DNA of 64,000 nt from Chryseobacterium nakagawai (GTDB taxonomy: Bacteria; Bacteroidota; Bacteroidia; Flavobacteriales; Weeksellaceae). Made by a program: the position numbers and the translations under genes. Of this stretch, positions 43,928-53,065 are shown one piece after another. Location of the stretch: NCBI RefSeq assembly GCF_900637665.1, contig NZ_LR134386.1, positions 3,464,501-3,528,500 on the forward strand. The letters are read 5' to 3'. Numbering within the stretch: position 1 is the first letter of the stretch; every line of letters starts with the position of its first letter. The notes beneath the pieces are model-generated. The model searched no databases. It was not told where the DNA came from and saw only the letters and a program-made list of their open reading frames with translations.

Positions 43928-45457
43928 TTAGCGAGGTAAGGCGAACCAAAATGTACTGCCTTTACCCAGAGTACTGTCTGCCCATATTCTTCCATTATGT
44001 CTGCTTACGATCTCATGGCAGATATAAAGACCGATACCCAAACCTGAAACTTTACCGTTGCTGCCTTCAACACGGTAATATCTGGAAAAAATATTTTGCA
44101 ATTTTTCTTGCGCAATGCCAATCCCATAATCTTCGACACCTAATTTTATTTCATTAGATGCTTCAATCAAATATATTTTTAAACTATTGCTATTGGGTGA
44201 ATAACGTATGGCATTGGTCATAAGATTTATTACGACCTGCTCAATTCGGTGCGAATCGCCGTTGACGATACATTTGGGACTTGCATTCTCAAAAGTTATA
44301 CTATAGCCAGGATTTGCGTGGATAATCATATCGATAGCTTCTTCAATAACCTCCTTAAGATCAAAATCCTCTTTTTCGAAACGCATCTTACCTGCTTCAA
44401 TCTTAGAAACATCCAGAAGATCATCCACAAGTGAAGAAAGTTTCTTTAACTGATGTTGCAACTTATCTACAAATGTTTTATTTTTTACATCCTGTTCCAG
44501 TCTTGCGAGAATTTGCAAATAAGCGCTCATGCTGGTGAGAGGCGTTTTGAGCTCATGGCTCGCAAGCGCTATAAAATCATCTTTTTTTGCATTCAGCACT
44601 TTCAGATGCTCATACAATCTAGCAGTTTCCTGCTGTGACGCCTGCTCCGCACTAATGTCTCTAGCTATCTTAGAAGCCCCAATGATATTGCCACTTTCAT
44701 TGATAACCGGGGACACCGTTAAAGAGAGCGGCACCAATTTCCCATCTTTCGTTTTACGGATCGTTTGAAAGTGGTCGACTTTTATACCTTTGCTAACTTC
44801 TCCAATAATGTAGGTCTCTTCATCTAACCTGTCATCAGGAATAATGAGCGAAATATGTTTACCGATGGCTTCATCTTCTGTATAACCAAACATCTTTATA
44901 GCAGCAGGATTCCAACTGGTAATAATTCCTTGTAACGTTTTACTAATGATTGCATCATCTGAGGCGGAAACAATGGATGCAAGCATTGCCTGTTTCTCAC
45001 GGGCTTTTTTGCGCTCCGAGATATCACGTGCAATTTTTGATGCACCTATAACCTTCCCGTCTCCATCTAGAATTGGAGATATAGTCAGTGACAAGGAAAT
45101 AAATTTGCCATCCTTCGCCATTCTGACAGTTTCAAAATGTTCGACTTTTTCTCCCGCTTTTATCTGGCTGATAATAAAAGCTTCTTCATCTAATCGATCA
45201 TCAGGAATAATTAGGGAAATATGTTTACCAATTGCTTCATCTTCTGTATAACCAAACATCTTTATGGCAGCAGGATTCCAACTGCTAATAATTCCATCAA
45301 GTGTTTTACTAATAATTGCATCATCCGTAGATGCGACAATTGCAGCCAGAATCGCCTGCTTTTGTTCCATAGGACTAAAATCAGACAATCGTAATTTCGG
45401 TAATTGAGCGTCTCCCTCCATAGCCGCAAATTTAGATATTTGTATATTATCATACAA
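43928..45457 (-). CDS. PAS-PAS-histidine kinase with recently duplicated PAS domains
   Basis: The 509-residue soluble kinase has two PAS/PAC units of 122-residue period (about 34-151 and 156-273). They share long identical stretches such as MFGYTEDEAIGKHISLIIPD. HisKA follows with LASHELKTPLTSMSAYLQILARL and an ATPase with VEDYGIGIAQEKL and GLGIGLYI. There is no receiver and no membrane helix. The duplication is visible in the DNA as well. It is an orphan kinase inside the accessory region and resembles the kinases of the 15.8-23.1 kb operon. The start could also be the ATG at codon 13. Confidence 0.9.
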   Translation of the reverse strand: MYDNIQISKFAAMEGDAQLPKLRLSDFSPMEQKQAILAAIVASTDDAIISKTLDGIISSWNPAAIKMFGYTEDEAIGKHISLIIPDDRLDEEAFIISQIKAGEKVEHFETVRMAKDGKFISLSLTISPILDGDGKVIGASKIARDISERKKAREKQAMLASIVSASDDAIISKTLQGIITSWNPAAIKMFGYTEDEAIGKHISLIIPDDRLDEETYIIGEVSKGIKVDHFQTIRKTKDGKLVPLSLTVSPVINESGNIIGASKIARDISAEQASQQETARLYEHLKVLNAKKDDFIALASHELKTPLTSMSAYLQILARLEQDVKNKTFVDKLQHQLKKLSSLVDDLLDVSKIEAGKMRFEKEDFDLKEVIEEAIDMIIHANPGYSITFENASPKCIVNGDSHRIEQVVINLMTNAIRYSPNSNSLKIYLIEASNEIKLGVEDYGIGIAQEKLQNIFSRYYRVEGSNGKVSGLGIGLYICHEIVSRHNGRIWADSTLGKGSTFWFALPR

Positions 45458-45762
45458 CTTGGCACTGTTTGAAATGCGTTATCGCGAGTATTTGCCACGT
45501 TAAATTGCCGGCAAGTTCTCAATCCTCAAACTGTTTTGAGCTGCCTCTATTTCATAGAAATTCTCTCATACTCATCTTAATTTTTCATCACACGAATACA
45601 GTAGGAATACAACATCGCCAATACAGAATTACGAGACAGTGTCTAGTATTTTCCGAAAGTTCCAGTTATTTCTTAAGAAATTCTCTTTTTGGAGATCAAA
45701 TAAACTTCCTAATATATTATAATAATCGACAAAAAAACCTTCCTAGCCTTTCTACGATTTGC

Positions 45763-45939
45763 TTATTTAGATTTTAAAGCCTCTCTTTCGAATAACACAT
45801 ATCTTGTTTCGGAATCAATGATTTTTTCATTAATATCCATCATTTCATATCCTTGCCTTTTTAGCTTAGAATGAGAACTTTGGGGCAAACATTGAAATCC
45901 CAAACGAGCATGAAGAACTTTTGGAAACCCGGAGGCGAA
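45763..45939 (-). pseudogene. Short coding remnant
   Basis: A 58-codon open stretch without a start codon encodes FPKVLHARLGFQCLPQSS followed by a tail ending YVLFEREALKSK. It has the texture of the C-terminal end of a real protein, possibly acetyltransferase-like, and is cut at its upstream side by a TAA at 45940. No family is claimed. The remaining parts of 45458-46349 contain no gene that I trust. Confidence 0.35.
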
Positions 45940-46265
45940 TTACTTTCGCTAAAAAATTCCTAGAAAATGAGAAATCATGATAATAGATGCATAATTACAA
46001 TTAACATTATTTCGTTTATAACAGCCTATAAGTCATTTGGGAAAGAAAATAACTTTTAAGTACTTGAATTTTTTACAAGCAACCGGTAAAAAGGCAGCTA
46101 AGGTATATCGGTCATCCAATTCTTAATCCAGCAAAAAGACTACGGCATAAACGGTTTCCTCCCTAAAGGTACCCTCCAATTATTCCGTTTCCTTTTGGCT
46201 TCCCTCTTTGTCCGCTAAGATTATCTGCTTTCTTTTTTCCGGTTTTTCTTTTGAAAAATATTCAG

Positions 46266-46308
46266 CGAAGCCTGAAAGGCTTTTTGGGGACGGGTCGGAG
46301 AAAAGATT
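46266..46308 (+). promoter_or_regulatory. Hairpin and repeated 13-mer before ssb
   Basis: AGCC (46269-46272) pairs with GGCT (46278-46281) in a short hairpin followed by T residues. Next comes CGGAGAAAAGATT at 46296-46308. The identical 13-mer occurs again at 48577-48589 beyond radC. This leader may act as an attenuator or as part of a transfer-related site. Confidence 0.35.
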
Positions 46309-46349
46309 GAAAACAGATCAAAATGTACAATCTTAAAAAACCTAGGGTT

Positions 46350-46760
46350 ATGAACATTATCGGAAGACTGACAAGGGATGCGGAAGTGCGCAACTTGTCC
46401 AATGAAAAACAGGTAGTTAATTTTTCAATTGCTACGAATGACAATTATCGCAACAAACAGGGCGAACGGATCGAACAGACCACCTATTTTGAGTGCGCCT
46501 ATTGGATCTCTCCAAAAGTGGCCGATCTTTTAACAAAAGGCACTTTGGTAGAGTTAAGCGGAAGAGCCTACACCTCTGCATGGTTGGGAAAAGACGGAGA
46601 ACCTCACGCAGGTCTGAATTTCCACACCTCACAGATCAAAGTTCACAGTAGTGGTAAAAGAACCGAAAACATCTCTACTAAGGCGAACAAAACAGATAGG
46701 AAGGAAATTTCCAATTCTAAATCCAACGACACTGACAAGGATGATGACCTACCATTTTAA
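46350..46760 (+). CDS. ssb: Single-stranded DNA-binding protein
   Basis: The 136-residue protein has an N-terminal OB fold (MNIIGRLTRDAEVR, then QVVNFSIATNDNYRNKQGERIEQTTYFECAYW). A variable linker follows, and the acidic tail ends DDDLPF, the universal SSB partner-binding tip. It coats single-stranded DNA, probably during transfer or replication of the mobile element. An ATG nine codons upstream (46323) is also possible; the start at MNIIGRL matches related element-borne SSBs. DUF932 and RadC genes follow in the same direction, a common set on Bacteroidota conjugative elements. Confidence 0.9.
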   Translation: MNIIGRLTRDAEVRNLSNEKQVVNFSIATNDNYRNKQGERIEQTTYFECAYWISPKVADLLTKGTLVELSGRAYTSAWLGKDGEPHAGLNFHTSQIKVHSSGKRTENISTKANKTDRKEISNSKSNDTDKDDDLPF

Positions 46761-46802
46761 AACAATCAACCAAAATTCTCTAACAATCAAAATATCAAAA
46801 TC

Positions 46803-47876
46803 ATGGCACATAATTTAAATTTCAACAACAGAACAGGAAAATATTCATTTTTCAGTGTAAGGGAAAAAGCATGGCACAACTTGGGGCAGGTCGTAGAAGA
46901 ATACCCAACAAGTGAAGAAGCCATCAAATTTGCAGGACTTGACTACGAGGTAGAAAAGTCTCCCCTATTTACAAAAGGTGCAGGCATTATAGAAAATAGC
47001 AACGGAATAGAAATGATCGATTCAGAATTGGAAGTTTCTAACTATTTTGCTAATATCCGCACCGATAACAACACCGTTTTAGGCGTGGTCGGTAGAGACT
47101 ACCATATCGTACAAAACCGTGAAGCCTTTTCATTTTTTGATGCTATTGTAGGCGGTGGAAAAGGAATCTTGTACGAGACCGCAGGAGCTTTAGGAAATGG
47201 TGAACGCATTTTTATCACCGCCAAATTACCCGATTACATAAGAGTTGGTAACGGTGACGATATTACAGAGAAATATATATTCCTTACCACCTCGCACGAT
47301 GGGAGCGGAAGCATCACCGCCGCATTTACCCCTGTCCGCATTGTCTGTCAAAATACCTTGAATGCTTCTCTAAAAAATATAAGCAATGTGGTACGAATCA
47401 GACATACAGCAGGAGCAAAACAACGCTTGGAAGATGCCCACAAAGTCATGGGATTAGCGAATAAATTGAGTAATGAATTAGAAAGTACCTTTAACCATTG
47501 GGCAAAAATTACGGTCGGTGATGATGAAATGAAAAAGTTGATCCAATTGGCACTGTGTCCTAATAAAGTAATGCTGAACCATTTACAAAAAGGAAATTTT
47601 GATGATCTGTCAACCATATTTAAAAATACCGTTGAAGATGCATTTGCCTATGCGATGATCAGCGAAAGCCAACAAATGGAGACAACGAAAGGAACTTTGT
47701 TTGGTGCTTACAATGCTGTTACAGGTTACTTTCAGAATGTCAGAAATTACAAGGATAACGAAGCCAAACTTCAATCCATAGTCTTAGGAGGAACCGCACA
47801 GTTGAAGTCTCAAAAGGCTTTTGATCTTTGCGACAAGTTTGCCCGATCTGGCGCAGAAACTTTAATTATGAATTAA
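46803..47876 (+). CDS. DUF932 / phage-plasmid-like protein
   Basis: The 357-residue protein matches the DUF932 family: REKAWHNLGQVVEEYPTSEEAI near the start, then VVGRDYHIVQNREAFSFFDAIVGGGKGILYETAGALGNGERIFI, and later TAGAKQRLEDAHKVMGLAN. Members are encoded by plasmids, phages and conjugative elements, and their role is unknown. It lies 42 bases after ssb and 61 bases before radC, apparently one transcription unit. No truncation is seen. Confidence 0.9.
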   Translation: MAHNLNFNNRTGKYSFFSVREKAWHNLGQVVEEYPTSEEAIKFAGLDYEVEKSPLFTKGAGIIENSNGIEMIDSELEVSNYFANIRTDNNTVLGVVGRDYHIVQNREAFSFFDAIVGGGKGILYETAGALGNGERIFITAKLPDYIRVGNGDDITEKYIFLTTSHDGSGSITAAFTPVRIVCQNTLNASLKNISNVVRIRHTAGAKQRLEDAHKVMGLANKLSNELESTFNHWAKITVGDDEMKKLIQLALCPNKVMLNHLQKGNFDDLSTIFKNTVEDAFAYAMISESQQMETTKGTLFGAYNAVTGYFQNVRNYKDNEAKLQSIVLGGTAQLKSQKAFDLCDKFARSGAETLIMN

Positions 47877-47937
47877 CTATCAGTTTTAAAATTTAAGTAC
47901 GGGAAATTCAAGTCTCTGCCGTACAAGAGCAACACCT

Positions 47938-48381
47938 ATGAAATTCAATATTGTCAACGAGATAAAATTAAGTTATTCCAGAAAAGGAAATTCTGAGAAA
48001 TTGGTCGGTAGTTCAAGAGATGCCGTTGAGGTATTCCGCGAGTACTTTGACCGTGATGAAATGGATTACAGAGAATCTTTTTTTGCGCTGTATCTCAATC
48101 AGGCTCACAAGGTTTTGGGAATTAGAAAAATTTCTGAATCAGGAATTTCTTCCACTGTTGTCGATGTCCGTATTATTATGCAGGCGGCACTGCTTTGCAA
48201 CGCTTCAGCTGTGATACTGGCACATAATCACCCCTCCGGAAATTTAAAACCTTCTGCCGAGGATCTGAAAATTACGCAGAGCATTAAGAGCGCATCAGAA
48301 TTTTTAAACCTTAAATTACTCGATCATTTCATTCTGACATCAACCGATCATTTATCATTTGCCGACGAAGGTCATTTATAA
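47938..48381 (+). CDS. RadC-family JAB-domain protein
   Basis: The 147-residue protein is the JAB1/MPN-like domain of the RadC family. It has the metal-binding JAMM motif HNHPSGNLKPSAEDL (near residue 95), preceded by VDVRIIMQAALLCNASAVILAHN. The N-terminal helix-hairpin-helix of chromosomal RadC is absent, as is usual for mobile-element copies. A DNA-repair role was retracted for the family and the true function is unknown. It ends the ssb-DUF932-radC unit. Confidence 0.9.
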   Translation: MKFNIVNEIKLSYSRKGNSEKLVGSSRDAVEVFREYFDRDEMDYRESFFALYLNQAHKVLGIRKISESGISSTVVDVRIIMQAALLCNASAVILAHNHPSGNLKPSAEDLKITQSIKSASEFLNLKLLDHFILTSTDHLSFADEGHL

Positions 48382-48435
48382 ATGGATTCTGTAATTAATA
48401 AAATACACGGCAATATTTGAATTGTCGTGTATTTT

Positions 48436-48640
48436 CAAACACGGCGAAAAGACAATTCCTTCCGCTGGTCGGAAACGTCTTTTCGCATTAATAATGATAC
48501 AACCCTTTTGATACGCCTTCTTTGTCCTTCTTTATCAAAACAGTTGCGGAAAGTTTTTTATGTCTTTCTTGAAAGACGGAGAAAAGATTATTTCTTTCTG
48601 CGGGCGAAAACATCTTTTTCAACCAATCGAAGCAACACAT
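48436..48640. repeat. Two diverged tandem copies of a structured repeat
   Basis: The first copy has GCGAAAAGAC (48444-48453) pairing with GTCTTTTCGC (48477-48486), enclosing an inner TTCCG/CGGAA hairpin (48460-48464 with 48470-48474). A second, diverged copy at about 48577-48620 keeps the same order, with GAAAAGAT against an imperfect ATCTTTTT arm. I see no convincing coding sequence. The structure fits a protein-binding or processing site, or a structured RNA. Confidence 0.55.
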
Positions 48641-48699
48641 TTGAATTTCCAAAACAAAGATCTTCACTATTCAAAAAAGTTGCTGATTAGAATATCCAT

Positions 48700-49689
48700 T
48701 TAATATTTCATTAAATGATGTAAAGATTCCTCAGTATAGGACTTTCTATCATCTGTATGACTTTTAAACCTTGGGTATTTTATAGATGAGCATTGATAGT
48801 ACCCCAAACCCGTCATCATCTCTTTTATTCGGGATGATGAAATGAAACCCTCATTATTGTAGCTAAGAAATATATGCTTAAAATCAGCAGTATTGAGTAT
48901 TTCCAGAAGCGCTTTATCCGCTTCTTTTTTCAGGCAGAATCTAGATGTTTCATAAGATCTTATTCCGGTCTTGCCTTTGGGTTTAAATTTGGTATCATAA
49001 ATTGAAATGGTATTGAGCAAATGATAGTATGATCCGTATTCTCTAGCATTGTAAGGCGGATCCAAATATAATATGTCTCCTTTGATATTTTTAATCAGCA
49101 TATTGCTATCATCTTTGTGGACTTTATATTCTATTAATCTCACAGCCCTTTTAATGGGATTTAGTTCAATAGTAAACGTCGCTGTTTTTTTCAACTTTTT
49201 TAAGTAAGCGCAATAAACAGATGCAGTGTTAGCAATCTTATCTGCGGCGACAAGAAGTGTCGCTATCAACAAAATATACAAGTCCTCATTTATTTCAGAA
49301 CATTGAAACAGTTGTTCAATGTTCAGCCTCATCGCATCAATTTTCTTTCCATTGTTTGCGGAGAAATATAATCTCCCTGCCGTTCCTGATTCCGAGTATT
49401 CCTGAAATATAAATCCTTCCACCCCTTCTAATTGATTGAGTTCGTCAAGTACCAACTGGTATTGCCGCCCGCCTACTTCACTGTAAAATGCGGAATTGAG
49501 AACATAGCTGTAATATTCACGGTCATTGTACCCAATACTCTTAACTTTATTATAAAAACAATTCCCCACTGCTCCTGTTCCTGCGAACAGATCGAAGAAA
49601 CTGCAATCAGACAGTTTCTGATCTACAGAGTTTGATATGACATTGTAGATAAAACTTGACAGTCTTATTTTAGATCCCAGATAATTCAT
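48700..49689 (-). CDS. D12-class DNA adenine N6-methyltransferase
   Basis: The 329-residue protein has the Dam/D12 class layout: the N-terminal MNYLGSKIRLSSFI, the SAM-binding FFDLFAGTGAVGNCFYN (about 30-46), and the catalytic DPPYNAREYGSYYHLL (about residue 211). Enzymes of this type methylate adenine in short sites. No restriction partner is nearby, so it is an orphan methylase or an anti-restriction modification carried by the conjugative element. It is on the same strand as the tra operon but separated from it by a terminator. Confidence 0.88.
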   Translation of the reverse strand: MNYLGSKIRLSSFIYNVISNSVDQKLSDCSFFDLFAGTGAVGNCFYNKVKSIGYNDREYYSYVLNSAFYSEVGGRQYQLVLDELNQLEGVEGFIFQEYSESGTAGRLYFSANNGKKIDAMRLNIEQLFQCSEINEDLYILLIATLLVAADKIANTASVYCAYLKKLKKTATFTIELNPIKRAVRLIEYKVHKDDSNMLIKNIKGDILYLDPPYNAREYGSYYHLLNTISIYDTKFKPKGKTGIRSYETSRFCLKKEADKALLEILNTADFKHIFLSYNNEGFISSSRIKEMMTGLGYYQCSSIKYPRFKSHTDDRKSYTEESLHHLMKY

Positions 49690-49785
49690 TTTTTATTTGC
49701 AATCTCCTAAATGAAGAGGCTGAAACTTTATTCAGTCTGTTATTGACCTGATTTTGCTCTGAATGTCATTATGATTTTAGTTATG

Positions 49786-49813
49786 AAAAAACGGCTTGGT
49801 TTTACACCAAGCC
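49786..49813 (-). terminator. Terminator of the tra operon
   Basis: GGCTTGGT (49793-49800) pairs with ACCAAGCC (49805-49812). Read on the minus strand it is followed by GTTTTTTC. It lies 24 bases past the traQ stop. Confidence 0.85.
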
Positions 49814-49835
49814 ATCTACAAGTTAACGTTATTTT

Positions 49836-50276
49836 TTACGACGCATTGTCAAATTCAAAATCAACCTTCCGTTCGTTTCCAAAACTATCTTTGATCCAAA
49901 TACTGAACTGATGGGATTCCGAAGCTTGAGAGGTGTAGTAAAGCCTGAACTGCTTTTGCTTTAATGGATATTCGTCATTAGGCAGGTAGGGCTCATCGTT
50001 GTAATAGCGAAGTTGACCGGAGCCTTCAAACTGAAAATAACGGATTCGGTACGAGGTTCCATCAAAATTGGAAGAAGTGAGGAGCGAAATACGAATTTCT
50101 ACGGTTTCCTTCTCTACTATTTTCGATGGAACAGGCAATATTTCAACCTCGAATGGGAAGTCCTGCTGGATTTCCAGATCGTTGTCTTGACAAGAATTCA
50201 TTAGCAAACTGACGATAAACATGAGCAACGAATACCTGAACAATATTGATAATTTACGTTTGATGACATTTTTCAT
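49836..50276 (-). CDS. traQ: Conjugal transfer protein TraQ (DUF3872)
   Basis: The 146-residue lipoprotein has a signal ending LLMNSC. The DUF3872 pattern follows: FPFEVEILPVPSKIVEKETVEIRI, then YRIRYFQFEGSGQLRY and a final SFGNERKVDFEF. It is the last gene of the Bacteroidota-type conjugation operon. TraQ is needed for transfer in CTnDOT-like elements but its role is not defined. It follows traO after 11 bases; the traP primase gene that often lies between them is absent. Confidence 0.88.
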   Translation of the reverse strand: MKNVIKRKLSILFRYSLLMFIVSLLMNSCQDNDLEIQQDFPFEVEILPVPSKIVEKETVEIRISLLTSSNFDGTSYRIRYFQFEGSGQLRYYNDEPYLPNDEYPLKQKQFRLYYTSQASESHQFSIWIKDSFGNERKVDFEFDNAS

Positions 50277-50287
50277 TTTGTAACATT

Positions 50288-50848
50288 TTAAAAATTAAAT
50301 CGCAGTCCAAAACCAAACAAAGCGTGAAGCTGTCCAAGCTGACTATTCTGCAAATAGCGCAATTGACCATTGACCAGAAAAACCAGTTGTTCCGTCAGGT
50401 AGCTTTCCAAGGACAGCTTACCATTGGCACCGTAAATAAAATTCCCGGTAGAATTAATAATAGAGCCATCATAGATCATTTCATTTCCCTTATTGATTTG
50501 TTCATAACCTGCGAGCCCGCCTATGCCTAGATTTAAATTGACATTTCGCATCAGGTCTCCCCACAGATAAAGGCTATATCCTCCATTGAACAAAAACGTA
50601 TCAATCGGAATATCGTAATGGGTATATTCGCTATATTGTCTGTTGTATTCCGCATATCCGAAAAGATAATTACCGTTTTTAGCATAGGAAATTAGACCTG
50701 CACTTAATGCATAATTGTATTTCTCAGGAGACTGCGGAAATACGGAATACGACACTTCTAAACCCTTTTGCTTCAGGATCATTTGCTGAGCATAAGTCAT
50801 AATATTCATCAGCAGTGCTATTATTATTAAAAATATCTTTTTCATCAT
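50288..50848 (-). CDS. traO: Conjugal transfer protein TraO
   Basis: The 186-residue exported protein has a signal peptide ending at about TYAQ. A small beta-barrel-like domain follows, with ALSAGLISYAKNGNYLFGYAEYNRQ and a final aromatic residue in FGFGLRFNF, typical of outer-membrane barrels. TraO proteins of CTnDOT-type systems probably sit in the outer membrane as part of the mating channel. Position between traN and traQ supports the name. Confidence 0.88.
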   Translation of the reverse strand: MMKKIFLIIIALLMNIMTYAQQMILKQKGLEVSYSVFPQSPEKYNYALSAGLISYAKNGNYLFGYAEYNRQYSEYTHYDIPIDTFLFNGGYSLYLWGDLMRNVNLNLGIGGLAGYEQINKGNEMIYDGSIINSTGNFIYGANGKLSLESYLTEQLVFLVNGQLRYLQNSQLGQLHALFGFGLRFNF

Positions 50849-50852
50849 ACCT

Positions 50853-51749
50853 CTATTTTATAGTTAAACCGCTAATCAATCTTGCATTGATGAGATCTTT
50901 ATTTTCAAGTTCTACTTTCTGATGCCGTCCACCATTTTTTTCCAGAATTTCGATTTCTAAAACCTGATCTTTCAAAAGCGTAAACTGATCCAATAAATAA
51001 ATTCCCATCAGGTCGGAATGGTGAGAAGCTGAAGTAAGCGGCATATTGACCCGAATCGGCACTAATAATTTGTCCTGAACAACGGTTCTTTTTAAAATCT
51101 TCTTGTCGACAATTTTGAAAGTGACCCATTCGATTTCATAGGCTACATTACTGCTGTTGTTAAGCTGTAAAGTAAAATAGTATTTGTTGTCATTGACATG
51201 GAGTGCTCTCACTGAGAACTGAATTCCAAAGCTCTTAGAAGCAATGTGTTTGATCGTTCTATGGCTTTTTTCATACAGATTTTCCATGATCAGTTCTGTT
51301 AGGGAAGACGAACTTCCCTTGAGGTCTTCAAACAAAACATCCGTAGAATATTGTTGTTCCATGCTTCTTTGCTGCTTTAACAAATCATAACTGAGCACGT
51401 CCGGAAAAGAACTGTAATAGACATCAAAGTTGTAAAACTTCCCATCCTCTGTGATTACCGAAAAATTCGTTTCTTCTTCAAAATCCCTGACGGCAGATTT
51501 GACACGAAGAACATTTCCGATAGGATCAGCCTTACTGGCGATCAACAGATCACTTCCGAGGTCAACGTAGCGGATTCGTGAAGGAAACAGCAGATGGGAA
51601 GTCTTGTTGTACGTGACCTGCATTTTGAAGGATTTTAATTTTGCCTCTTCCAATGGCAGATGACTTGATATAGAATCCTGAGCGGACGATCTGCTCGCAA
51701 AGAGCAGAAACAGAATTATCAAGAGATAATGACTTTTATTTTTGTTCAT
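50853..51749 (-). CDS. traN: Conjugal transfer protein TraN (DUF4138)
   Basis: The 298-residue protein has a signal peptide ending near SSAQ. The DUF4138 core includes FPSRIRYVDLGSDLLIASKADPIGNVLRVKSA and a second domain with FGIQFSVRALHVNDNKYYF. It is considered the VirB9-like outer-membrane partner of the Bacteroidota type IV secretion system. It lies between traM and traO with gaps of 19 and 4 bases, in one operon. Confidence 0.9.
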   Translation of the reverse strand: MNKNKSHYLLIILFLLFASRSSAQDSISSHLPLEEAKLKSFKMQVTYNKTSHLLFPSRIRYVDLGSDLLIASKADPIGNVLRVKSAVRDFEEETNFSVITEDGKFYNFDVYYSSFPDVLSYDLLKQQRSMEQQYSTDVLFEDLKGSSSSLTELIMENLYEKSHRTIKHIASKSFGIQFSVRALHVNDNKYYFTLQLNNSSNVAYEIEWVTFKIVDKKILKRTVVQDKLLVPIRVNMPLTSASHHSDLMGIYLLDQFTLLKDQVLEIEILEKNGGRHQKVELENKDLINARLISGLTIK

Positions 51750-51768
51750 TTTTCTTTAATTTTTGTTG

Positions 51769-53061
51769 TTATTTTTTAGATATCAGAAATACCTGGTGAC
51801 CAGACTTTACAGTGACTTTGGGCTGTCTGACTCGTTTTTGGAAATAGCCCGACAAGCCTTGCAACACGCCCCTGCTCATGTCTGCAGCGATCTGTTGACC
51901 TGCTGATTGGGTCATCATAATGTTGGTGCCCGAAGTTTGCCCCATACTGCCCACAATGTCGGTTACGGCATTTTGTTCCGGTGAATATGGAACATACAAA
52001 CCTGGCTGACCATCATTGTCATAAACATTGATTTCTACTGGGTAGATACTGCCCTGATATTCGATGGATGAAATGATAAGCTGCAGTCTCCCACCTTGAA
52101 ACTTTCCTGTAGCTTTAAGTGAGATTCCGGCGAGAATCTCCTTGCGGCCGAGGCGCATATTTTCCACAAGTCTTATGGATAAAGTACTTTCAGAAGTCAC
52201 TGTCTTTGTTTCCTGTATAGTGCCTTTAATCGCATTACCGACTTGCCTGTCATCCTTAATATCATGGCCAGATCCAAAAAAACGATCATTCAAACTTGTT
52301 ATAAATGCACTGTCTGACGGTTCCCTGTACAAGGATGAGACAACATTTTGACGGACTGGTTTTGCTGCTGTGAAAAGCGGATCCTTTTGAGTAGATGGTT
52401 TCACATCATCTGTTCCAGATACTGATCCCTCCTCCTTATTATTGACAGGGAGATACTTGGCAGCCATCTGGTAGGATTTCTCCATCAGTTCCAGCTGGTC
52501 ATTGACGCCCATACCTGCAGGGACAGCATTGTTCTGAAGAGCCTCATTCTTTAATCTGGAGATTTCATTTCTGAGGTTATTTACTTCACGATCGTCACGA
52601 CTGTAGAAGGAACTCAATGTTTGCTGCGCATTGCGATAACTTTTGACAGCATTCTGATCAGACGGTGGAAGGCCGTCCGAACTGCCTGTCAGTGGATTTC
52701 CGTCGGGATTACTGCCTTTATTGTTTTCGTCAGACCAGTAATCCGATAAAGTGGTGATCGCATTTCTTTTCGCTTCATCTTTTTGCTCGAGGAGCTGCTG
52801 TTCATACGCTTTTTGTTTATCAGATTGCAGCTGATCATCTTTGGCCTGCGGGATACCCGCATTAAAACCGGAATCATCAACAATTGTATTCTCCTTAGGC
52901 TTAAAAATGAGGTAAAAACAACCTGCACAAACCGCTGCCATCAAAAAATAAATGACCGGCTTCTTTAGTCGCTCCCACTGTGAATTCTGAAAGTTTTTTG
53001 GTTCTTGCTCAGATTGCGGTGAATCACCTTCAGTGATCTTAATTGTATTTGAATCTTTCAT
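51769..53061 (-). CDS. traM: Conjugal transfer protein TraM
   Basis: The 430-residue protein has one membrane helix (about 38-55; VIYFLMAAVCAGCFYLIF). A long charged linker with coiled coil follows (about 90-180), then the C-terminal conserved domain (LVENMRLGRKEILAGISLKATGKF, SIEYQGSIYPVEINVYDNDG and the final VFLISKK). This is the VirB10-like layout. The start at 53061 is chosen because it lies four bases after the traL stop; an in-frame codon at 53121 would overlap traL by 56 bases. Confidence 0.88.
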   Translation of the reverse strand: MKDSNTIKITEGDSPQSEQEPKNFQNSQWERLKKPVIYFLMAAVCAGCFYLIFKPKENTIVDDSGFNAGIPQAKDDQLQSDKQKAYEQQLLEQKDEAKRNAITTLSDYWSDENNKGSNPDGNPLTGSSDGLPPSDQNAVKSYRNAQQTLSSFYSRDDREVNNLRNEISRLKNEALQNNAVPAGMGVNDQLELMEKSYQMAAKYLPVNNKEEGSVSGTDDVKPSTQKDPLFTAAKPVRQNVVSSLYREPSDSAFITSLNDRFFGSGHDIKDDRQVGNAIKGTIQETKTVTSESTLSIRLVENMRLGRKEILAGISLKATGKFQGGRLQLIISSIEYQGSIYPVEINVYDNDGQPGLYVPYSPEQNAVTDIVGSMGQTSGTNIMMTQSAGQQIAADMSRGVLQGLSGYFQKRVRQPKVTVKSGHQVFLISKK

Positions 53062-53065
53062 AAGT

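Noticed and set aside
48427..48690. 87-codon plus-strand frame between radC and the methylase
   Set aside because: Its sequence is made of the structured repeats described separately. It has no start context or family.
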